Origin: Synergistaceae bacterium
GTDB lineage: Bacteria > Synergistota > Synergistia > Synergistales > Aminobacteriaceae
DNA: 14,875 bases
Assembly (NCBI GenBank): GCA_017427625.1
Contig: JAFRSL010000272.1
Coordinates: 1-14,875 of the forward strand
Direction: 5' to 3'
Below, piece by piece: positions 1-5,924 of this stretch (positions are counted from its first letter, which is position 1; every line of letters starts with the position of its first letter). The notes under the pieces were generated by a model. It was not told where the DNA came from and did no database searches. It saw only the letters and a program-made list of their open reading frames with translations. Both the position numbers and the translations under genes were made by a program.

Positions 1-1
1 A

Positions 2-694
2 GCCGCCAATGACCCCGAACTCGCGGCGGTGATGAAGAAGTATCTCTATGCTGACATCGTGAAGCAGGCCAAAATCACCCAGACCGAACGCAAGCTCATC
101 GAGATAGTGGTGCTTACGACGAACCAGAACCACAAGTTCATTTCGCGTGTTGCAGGCGAGGCACTCAATCTCGGAGTGAAGCCCCTTGAGATCCGCGAGG
201 CGCTATATCACGTCGCGCCGTACATAGGATTTCCGAAGGTCTTTGAGGCTCTCGATGTCGTCAACGAGGTCTTCACGGCTCACGGAATAAAGCTCCCTCT
301 CGAAAATCAGGGGACTACGACGGACACTGACAGGTTCGAGAAGGGATTGGCGTTTCAGGTCGGGGCATACGGCGATAGAATCAACCAGATGAGGGACTCA
401 ACGCCGGATTTCCAGAAGCATTTGCAGGACAACTTGTCGGCATTCTGCTTCGGGGACACTTACACTCGCGGGACTCTGGACTACAAGATGCGCGAGATGC
501 TGACGATGGCGGTAATCGGGACGCTCGGAACTGGTGAGCCTCAGTACAAATCGCACGTTGCAGGGACTCTTGCGGCCGGTGCGACGAAAGAGGAAGTAAT
601 CGGCATAATCACAGTGATGAACCCTTACATCGGTTTCCCGAGAACTCTGAATGCTCTGCGCATTGCCAACGAAGTTTTCGACAGCATGAAGTAG
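2..694 (+). CDS. Carboxymuconolactone decarboxylase family protein, two CMD domains, 5'-truncated by window edge
   Basis: The protein holds two tandem AhpD-like/CMD domains. The first spans roughly the first 95 residues and ends in APYIGFPKVFEALDVVNEVF. The second lies in the last 75 residues and ends in the near-copy NPYIGFPRTLNALRIANEVF. The frame is open to the first base, and the residues before the GTG at 29 (NDPELAAV) match the usual start of the first domain, so the true start lies upstream. The family includes gamma-carboxymuconolactone decarboxylases and AhpD-like peroxidases, and many gut members have no assigned substrate. Here the second domain reads LGTGEPQYKSH, where many relatives have Cys before EPQ, and no CxxC is seen, so AhpD-type peroxidase activity is unlikely. 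The product is probably cytosolic. The gene ends at a strong terminator, separating it from the kinase downstream. Family assignment is firm; function is unknown. Confidence 0.88.
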   Translation, partial: AANDPELAAVMKKYLYADIVKQAKITQTERKLIEIVVLTTNQNHKFISRVAGEALNLGVKPLEIREALYHVAPYIGFPKVFEALDVVNEVFTAHGIKLPLENQGTTTDTDRFEKGLAFQVGAYGDRINQMRDSTPDFQKHLQDNLSAFCFGDTYTRGTLDYKMREMLTMAVIGTLGTGEPQYKSHVAGTLAAGATKEEVIGIITVMNPYIGFPRTLNALRIANEVFDSMK

Positions 695-719
695 CCGCAA
701 GAACAAAGCTGAAAATTTG

Positions 720-757
720 ACGGATGCCCAAAAACAAAATGGGTGTCCGTTTTTTTT
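720..757 (+). terminator. Rho-independent terminator after the CMD-family gene
   Basis: An 11-bp stem pairs 720-730 with 740-750 (two G-U pairs) around a 9-nt A-rich loop, and a run of eight T follows at 750-757. It begins 25 nt after the stop codon. Confidence 0.9.
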
Positions 758-768
758 CGTAATCGTAA

Positions 769-774
769 TATAAT
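769..774 (+). promoter_or_regulatory. Probable -10 element (TATAAT) for the hybrid kinase gene
   Basis: A consensus TATAAT lies just downstream of the preceding terminator and about 48 nt before the kinase ATG, giving a leader of about 40 nt. No convincing -35 hexamer is visible at 16-18 bp spacing, so the call rests on the -10 and its position. Confidence 0.5.
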
Positions 775-822
775 GTAACAGTATCTAGCAAAATCATATT
801 TCAAGGAGTCAAAGAAATTTTT

Positions 823-3800
823 ATGTGCCATTCCCAGCAAGATGAACGGAAGAATTTTGTCGAAACCATCGCCAAGCTGAATAATAGCGCAATCCTTATC
901 CATTCGCGCGATGACGGCAAACATGAAGCAGTGTTCATTTCACCGGAATATGCCGAGATGATGGAGGACACGCCCGAACATTCTCAGGACTTCAGCAAAT
1001 TTATTTACCCCGAAGACATGGAGATAGTCCGTGAAATGCTCGAAAAACGCGAAGCCCCCGACAAATCTCACAGAGTTCAATTCCGAATGATGACCGCCAA
1101 GAACAACGTCATATGGTGCAGCGCACACTTTGCGTTCATCACCGTGAGCGGTGAAGATTATGTGTACATTACGTTTTCGGACATCACGATGTTCAAGAAC
1201 TACGAGGAGAAAATCCGTGCCAGTTACGACTCAATAGGCCAGAATTTCTACCATCAGGACAAGTTCACGCTTGGAATGTTCAGGGCTGACATTACACTCG
1301 ACACCCTCGAGGAAGTCAGAGGAAAGGACTTGTTCAGCACCGACAGTGAACAGCAGCAATTCTCTGAAATGCTCAGGGCCAGAGCAAAGCACTACATAAA
1401 CTTCATGGAGCGCAAGAAGCTCATTGAGACCTTCAACGTTGACTCGCTCCTTGACGCTTACATTAAGGGGAAAATCGGAACTAGGCAGGTTCTTCTCTCA
1501 CGCCGCGAGAACGGCAATATATGTTACGTCGAGTTCTCTGCTATGATGACACGAAATCCCCTGAACGGCCATGTCATAGCCTTCATCACTGAGCGAGAGT
1601 GTAACAACTCCAAAGTCTACCAGACGATCGTCGACAAGATTCTTGCCCGTCAGTTCGAGATGATAGCTTACATGGCGATAGGACGCTATCACATCACAGT
1701 GAGCGACGAACTCACAGAGGGAAGCATTCTCCCGAAGGACATGCACGACACTTTCAACGCATACATTCATGACGAGATTGTCCCCATACTTCACGGGACT
1801 GACGAGCAAATCCGCGAAATGGCACACTCGCTTGCGCCGGATTCGATAGCATTCGGGACGCAGAAGAACTCGCTCTATGAAGTCAACATAGTCTGCGATA
1901 TTGACGAGAAGATTTTCTACAAGCAGTTCAACTTTTACGCCGTAAACCCGGGATTCTATATCATTCTTGTGTCTGACACTACGAGGCTTCACAAGGAGCA
2001 GCAGGAAAGATCCGAGCAGCTTGAGGAAGCACTTGACCTCGCCAACGCAGCAATGCAGCAGGCACGTCGCGCAAATTCCGCAAAGAGTGAGTTCCTCGCG
2101 AACATGTCCCACGAGATTCGCACCCCAATCAACGCAGTCTTAGGCATGAACGAGATGATAATCCGTGAGAGTACGAGCGACAGAATCACGACATATGCCC
2201 GTAACGTTGAGAGCGCGGGGAAAAATCTCCTCTCAATCATCAATGACATACTCGACTTCAGCAAGATTGAGGCCGGAAAGATGGAGATTGCCGAGAGCGA
2301 TTACAAGCTTAGTTCAGTGCTTAATGACGTTACGAACATGATAGTGTTCAAGGCGAGGCAGAAGGATCTTCAGTTCACGGTTAAGGTTGACGAGGAACTT
2401 CCTGATGTTCTTTACGGCGACGAAGTGAGGGTCAGGCAGGTTGTTACGAACGTTCTCAACAACGCCGTGAAGTACACACATGAGGGAAGCGTCGGGCTTA
2501 ACGTTTCGGGCGGGAAGACTTACAGCGAGGACGGAACTGAGACAATCAACCTCGTCTTCAAAGTCAGCGACACAGGAATCGGCATAAAGGAAGAGGACTT
2601 GCCCAAGCTCTTCAAGCAGTTCGAGAGGATTGACCTAGTTCAGAATAACACGGTTGAAGGCACGGGCTTGGGACTCTCGATAACGCGGAATCTCCTCCAG
2701 CTCATGAACGGGCGTATCGAAGTTGAGAGCGAGTACGGAAAAGGCTCAACGTTCATCATCTACCTTCCACAGCGTGTAATCTCCGAAGAACCGATCGGGA
2801 ACTTCCACGACAAATTCGACCGCTATGTCCACACTATGAAGGCGTATCAGGAATCGTTCAAGGCAACGGAGGCAAAGCTTCTCGTTGTTGATGACACTGA
2901 CATGAATCTTACGGTCATCGAGGGCCTGCTCAGCAAGACGGAGATTCAGCTTGACACGGCATCAGGAGGGCGCGAGGCTCTTGCATTGACGCGGGAAAAG
3001 AAGTATGACCTCATCCTCATGGATCAGAGAATGCCGATAATGGACGGTACGCAGACGATGAAGGCGATACGTGAGCAGGAAGACGGAATGAACCACGAGA
3101 CCCCGATAATCTGCCTCACTGCCGATGCTGTGAGCGGTGCAAGGAACAAGTATCTCGCGGAAGGTTTCACGGATTACCTCTCGAAGCCCGTTGAAGGTCC
3201 AAGCCTTGAGGCCGCGCTGATAAAGTATTTGCCGCCCGAAAAGATAGTGTTGCAGGAAGCGTCAGAACAGTCTCAGGAAGAGCAGCACGAACGTACAGCC
3301 CTCGAAGAATTTTACGCTCACACAGAGGGGCTGAGCTATCAGGAGGCAATCAAGAACTGTGCAACTGAAGCTATCCTCACGAAGACTCTCCAGCAATTCT
3401 GGAACTCAATCAACAACAATCTCCGGGACATTGAGGCTTTCTGGAAGAATGATGACATCAAGAACTACACGATAAAGGTACACGCCCTGAAGAGTTCGGC
3501 AAGATTAATCGGAGCAATGGAGCTTTCAAAGCAAGCAGCCTACCTCGAAGAGTGCGGGAACAACAACGACACCGCGAGCATAGCAGACTTCACGCCTGAT
3601 CTTCTTGCGAATTACAGGGCTTGCCAGACGAAATTGTCGCCGCTCTATGCAGACGAAGGGGACAAAGAGGAGATTTCGGCCGAAAGACTTCACGAGGCAT
3701 ACGAGGCAATCAAAGAGTTCACGGCCATGTTCGACAGCGACTCGATAGACGGAATAATGGAGATGCTGAGGGGCTACAAGATACCCGATAACGAATCTGA

Positions 3801-3876
3801 ACGCTTCAACAGGATTGCGACGTGTGCGGACGCGGCAGACTGGGGCGGTCTTGAAGAAGCATTGAAAGAGATATAA
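823..3876 (+). CDS. Soluble PAS-containing hybrid sensor histidine kinase with receiver and HPt domains
   Basis: This is a cytosolic sensor kinase of 1017 aa with no membrane segment. A PAS-like domain covers about residues 18-125. Two further PAS-like regions (about 145-262 and 270-386) are less certain. A coiled-coil linker (about 390-425) leads to HisKA with phosphoacceptor His430 in NMSHEIRTP. The ATPase domain shows an N box (N543-N547), G1 box (D583TGIG) and G2 box (G613TGLG). The receiver has acidic pair D690/D691, acceptor Asp734 in LILMDQRMP, Thr766 and Lys788. The HPt carries His887 in VHALKSS, so the relay His430 to Asp734 to His887 is complete within one chain. A helical tail of about 70 residues follows. 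AAGGAG at 803-808 lies 14 nt before the ATG, longer than usual. The gene sits 15 nt upstream of a response regulator, its likely partner. The signal is unknown. Confidence 0.93.
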   Translation: MCHSQQDERKNFVETIAKLNNSAILIHSRDDGKHEAVFISPEYAEMMEDTPEHSQDFSKFIYPEDMEIVREMLEKREAPDKSHRVQFRMMTAKNNVIWCSAHFAFITVSGEDYVYITFSDITMFKNYEEKIRASYDSIGQNFYHQDKFTLGMFRADITLDTLEEVRGKDLFSTDSEQQQFSEMLRARAKHYINFMERKKLIETFNVDSLLDAYIKGKIGTRQVLLSRRENGNICYVEFSAMMTRNPLNGHVIAFITERECNNSKVYQTIVDKILARQFEMIAYMAIGRYHITVSDELTEGSILPKDMHDTFNAYIHDEIVPILHGTDEQIREMAHSLAPDSIAFGTQKNSLYEVNIVCDIDEKIFYKQFNFYAVNPGFYIILVSDTTRLHKEQQERSEQLEEALDLANAAMQQARRANSAKSEFLANMSHEIRTPINAVLGMNEMIIRESTSDRITTYARNVESAGKNLLSIINDILDFSKIEAGKMEIAESDYKLSSVLNDVTNMIVFKARQKDLQFTVKVDEELPDVLYGDEVRVRQVVTNVLNNAVKYTHEGSVGLNVSGGKTYSEDGTETINLVFKVSDTGIGIKEEDLPKLFKQFERIDLVQNNTVEGTGLGLSITRNLLQLMNGRIEVESEYGKGSTFIIYLPQRVISEEPIGNFHDKFDRYVHTMKAYQESFKATEAKLLVVDDTDMNLTVIEGLLSKTEIQLDTASGGREALALTREKKYDLILMDQRMPIMDGTQTMKAIREQEDGMNHETPIICLTADAVSGARNKYLAEGFTDYLSKPVEGPSLEAALIKYLPPEKIVLQEASEQSQEEQHERTALEEFYAHTEGLSYQEAIKNCATEAILTKTLQQFWNSINNNLRDIEAFWKNDDIKNYTIKVHALKSSARLIGAMELSKQAAYLEECGNNNDTASIADFTPDLLANYRACQTKLSPLYADEGDKEEISAERLHEAYEAIKEFTAMFDSDSIDGIMEMLRGYKIPDNESERFNRIATCADAADWGGLEEALKEI

Positions 3877-3891
3877 GAGAGGAAAGATGAC

Positions 3892-4584
3892 ATGAAGGAA
3901 AAAATATTGTACGTTAGCGACAGGCCGTCAATGGGAGCTGACATGCTCGTTAAGACGCTGGGGGATTCATTCGAGGTCATGCAGGTACGTTCGGGCGACG
4001 AGGTGAAACACGTTCCGGGAATCGTTCTCGTGAACCTTGCAGGGCTTGAGGACAGCGGAAGGGTAAAGTCTTTCACGGGAGCGAAGGTCTTTCTTCTCGG
4101 CAGTCAGGCTGAAATCGACGGCTCAGGAATAACGGGAGCTGAAGGAATCGCAAAGCCCTTCAACGCCGCTGAGGTCAAAGCGAAACTTTCGGCACTCTCA
4201 GGGAATGCGGGAGAGGTTCAGCGGACGCTGTTGCTCGTTGACGATGACGCTGTAATGATTCGGACGTTACGCGAGGGACTGAGTACGAGCTACAAGGTTT
4301 TGCCGGCAAATTCGGGAGCTAATGCCCTGAAGATTCTTGCGCGCGCGAAACCTGACTTGATACTCTTGGACTACGAGATGCCGGAGATGAATGGCCCGCA
4401 AGTTTTGGAGGCACTGAGGGCGAATGCTGAGACTGCTGGGATACCTGTGATGTTCCTGACGGCGAAGAATGACGCTGAGAGTATCGGGAAGATTGAGGCT
4501 CTAAAGACTCAGGGGCATATGATGAAGACTCTGCCGCTGCGGGAAATTAAGGCGATAATACAGAGTTTCTTTGACGGAAAATAG
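3892..4584 (+). CDS. Response regulator with N-terminal pseudo-receiver and C-terminal receiver, no output domain
   Basis: The 230-aa protein consists of two receiver-like halves. The C-terminal half (about 112-230) is a genuine REC domain: acidic cluster D117-D119 in LLLVDDD, acceptor Asp160 in LILLDYEMPEMNG, a Thr in FLTAKND and Lys212. Lys212 is followed by Thr, not the usual Pro. The N-terminal half (about 3-100) keeps the fold pattern and a KP motif (K88-P89), but the acidic pair is SD (S9-D10) and the acceptor position is Asn48 in IVLVNLAG, so it probably cannot be phosphorylated. There is no DNA-binding, enzymatic or RNA-binding output. The ATG lies 15 nt after the kinase stop with a GAGGAAAG ribosome site, so the two are almost certainly cotranscribed. 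It is a likely acceptor for the kinase HPt His887, acting by protein-protein contact. Confidence 0.88.
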   Translation: MKEKILYVSDRPSMGADMLVKTLGDSFEVMQVRSGDEVKHVPGIVLVNLAGLEDSGRVKSFTGAKVFLLGSQAEIDGSGITGAEGIAKPFNAAEVKAKLSALSGNAGEVQRTLLLVDDDAVMIRTLREGLSTSYKVLPANSGANALKILARAKPDLILLDYEMPEMNGPQVLEALRANAETAGIPVMFLTAKNDAESIGKIEALKTQGHMMKTLPLREIKAIIQSFFDGK

Positions 4585-4593
4585 CAGAGAGCT

Positions 4594-4652
4594 AACAATA
4601 TCATGAAGTGAAGAAAACCAAAAACGGGTTATCGCTCACTTCATGAGTTGTT
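4594..4652 (+). repeat. Long nested hairpin downstream of the response regulator
   Basis: A perfect 11-bp inverted repeat pairs TCATGAAGTGA (4601-4611) with TCACTTCATGA (4636-4646). The stem can extend by 5 bp (4594-4598 with 4648-4652) past a 2/1-nt bulge. The 24-nt loop contains its own small stem (AACC 4616-4619 with GGTT 4627-4630). No T-run follows, so it is not a classical terminator. It could be a terminator lacking a U tract, an mRNA-stabilising 3' end, or an attenuator for the next gene, which starts at 4671. Confidence 0.55.
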
Positions 4653-4670
4653 CAACGAGAATGCAAAATT

Positions 4671-5512
4671 ATGGAAGATGATGCTGAGAAGATTCTCGTA
4701 CCTAAACTCTACAAAAACTCCGAAGATAGCGAGGATAACAATAATAGCGGTAAAAAAGTAAAAGGTTTCACGAAGTTCATTCTTGCAGTGCTGGTTGCGC
4801 TGTTAGTTTTGCTGTTCTATTTCACCGGAATGGGTAAAAATATTGTACGGAATCTTGCGAAAATAATACCCCCCCCCCATCACAAAAGAGTCATAAACCC
4901 AACAATTCTGAGAGCTTGTTGCCGATTTCAACTGACAGACATGAAGACAACAAAGACGGTTTCGGTCCTAAAGTCGCAGGCGTACAGCTGGGTATGAAAA
5001 TGACCCTCCGTGACATCATAAGTTGGCGTGCCGGGCTTCGCGGTTTTCCATTCACTCTTGAAATCAACAGCAAAGTTAAGGGAAAAAAGCTGCCCGCGAC
5101 AGGTAGCATATCAATTCTATTCACTGGGAATGATGAATATAGTTTCGAGGTTACGAATGCAACTAAGGGATTTTATCGTTTTAAGAATGAGAAAATGAGA
5201 CTCTCAGATCTTCTGGCCGAGATTGAGAGGGCTGGAATTGCAACGATAACACTTAGGGGAGAGAATGTCCGGGTGAAGGAAAACTGCGTGTTGTTCGATG
5301 ACAGGCAGAGGATTTCGTCAATACATCTCCGAAAAAGCGATTTTGGCTGGGGGCCAATGAGCCATGAAAGATTCGTCGAGCTTCTGACTAAGACGTATAA
5401 TCTGCCGAAAATGAGGAGGCGCGCAGACACGTGATGGTACAGTAACGATGCTGAAGGCTGGCAGATAAGCTACCATACATTCGGCGAAGGGATACTTGAA
5501 ATTGACCGATAG
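4671..5512 (+). pseudogene. Membrane-anchored protein of unknown family, interrupted by a frameshift at C10 and an in-frame TGA
   Basis: The first frame (ATG 4671) encodes an acidic 32-residue N-terminus, one membrane segment (about 33-55, FILAVLVALLVLLFYF) and then enters a run of ten C at 4869-4878. In the given frame it reads on to 4997 without domain character. One extra C, or two fewer, would join it to the frame that continues PSQKSHKPNNSES and then a folded, probably extracytoplasmic domain (VAGVQLGMKMTLRDIISW to LTKTYNLPK). That frame hits TGA at 5432-5434. The same frame then stays open for 25 more codons (WYSNDAEGWQISYHTF and onward), rich in aromatic residues and domain-like, to TAG at 5510-5512. 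A repaired product would be about 280 aa. No specific family is recognised. The ribosome site is weak. It may be a decayed gene, a phase-variable gene or an assembly error at the C run. Confidence 0.7.
4869..4878 (+). repeat. Homopolymeric C10 tract at the frameshift point
   Basis: Ten consecutive C lie between the membrane segment and the outer domain of the interrupted gene. The reading frames on either side differ by exactly the shift that one added C, or two removed, would repair. Confidence 0.9.
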
Positions 5513-5533
5513 AATGCAAAATCGTAGAGAGTT

Positions 5534-5554
5534 CCCCAGTCGGAAAGGCTGAGG
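5534..5554 (+). terminator. Weak hairpin downstream of the interrupted gene
   Basis: CCCCAG (5534-5539) pairs with CTGAGG (5549-5554), including one G-U pair, over a 9-nt loop. Only scattered T follow. It lies between the convergent ends of the interrupted gene and the antitoxin gene and could end either transcript. It is too short to be sure. Confidence 0.25.
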
Positions 5555-5587
5555 ATTGTTTGTGCGTTAAAATAAATTATCTTCAGC

Positions 5588-5836
5588 TTAGTCATTGAGG
5601 TCAGTCATCAATTCTTCAACGCTGTCAAATGGTCCATGAAATTCTGTCCCCTCTAATGCCATATCTATATCAGGCTCAAGCGCAACCCTGAAAGGAAGCC
5701 CATGATGTATTATCACCTGACGAAGAAACATATTCACCTCCGTACAAGCATCAATTCCGAGAGCGTCAAAGATTTCCTGCGTCTCATGTTTTACTGCGCT
5801 ATCCGTCCTTATCGTTATATCAGTGTCATATGTCAT
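5588..5836 (-). CDS. RelB/DinJ-family antitoxin, apparently without adjacent toxin
   Basis: The 82-aa protein has the RelB/DinJ pattern. A short N-terminal strand with basic and polar side chains (DITIRTDSAVK) is followed by a helix (ETQEIFDALGID) and the family signature VNMFLRQVIIHHGLPFRV, i.e. a ribbon-helix-helix DNA-binding half. An acidic C-terminus normally wraps a RelE/YafQ-type mRNase. The ATG at 5836 has a good GAGGAG site 8 nt upstream and a -10 close by. In such modules the toxin gene normally follows the antitoxin. Here only about 75 nt separate the stop from the convergent interrupted gene, and no RelE-like frame is present on either strand. It is either an orphan antitoxin, possibly a solo repressor, or the remnant of a module. 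Confidence 0.82.
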   Translation of the reverse strand: MTYDTDITIRTDSAVKHETQEIFDALGIDACTEVNMFLRQVIIHHGLPFRVALEPDIDMALEGTEFHGPFDSVEELMTDLND

Positions 5837-5865
5837 GTGATTATCTCCTCAAAATTTTTCTACGA

Positions 5866-5878
5866 ATTATAATATAAT
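5866..5878. promoter_or_regulatory. Palindromic divergent promoter core between antitoxin and EF-G-like gene
   Basis: ATTATAATATAAT is a 13-bp palindrome (ATTATA-A-TATAAT). It contains TATAAT on the plus strand at 5868-5873 and again at 5873-5878, and TATAAT on the minus strand over 5871-5866. Leaders would be about 40 nt to the EF-G ATG at 5925 and about 25 nt to the antitoxin ATG at 5836. No strong -35 element is visible in either direction. Confidence 0.55.
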
Positions 5879-5924
5879 AGATTTGCTCAAAAATCATACA
5901 ATAATAGGGAAGGTGCTTATTATT

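Noticed and set aside
4879..4997. The tail of the 108-residue frame after the C10 tract as a genuine protein end
   Set aside because: It has no domain character, and the other frame continues smoothly from the tract into a plausible folded domain.
4658..5522. 12-bp direct repeat AGAATGCAAAAT at 4658-4669 and 5511-5522, flanking the interrupted gene
   Set aside because: Several 12-mer repeat pairs are expected by chance in a window of this length, and the similarity does not extend beyond 12 bases, so it is not evidence for an insertion or attachment site.
5883..5924. TTG at 5883 as start of the EF-G-like protein
   Set aside because: It lies at the expected transcription start, lacks a ribosome site, and adds 14 residues not typical of the family; ATG 5925 has GGGAAGG upstream.
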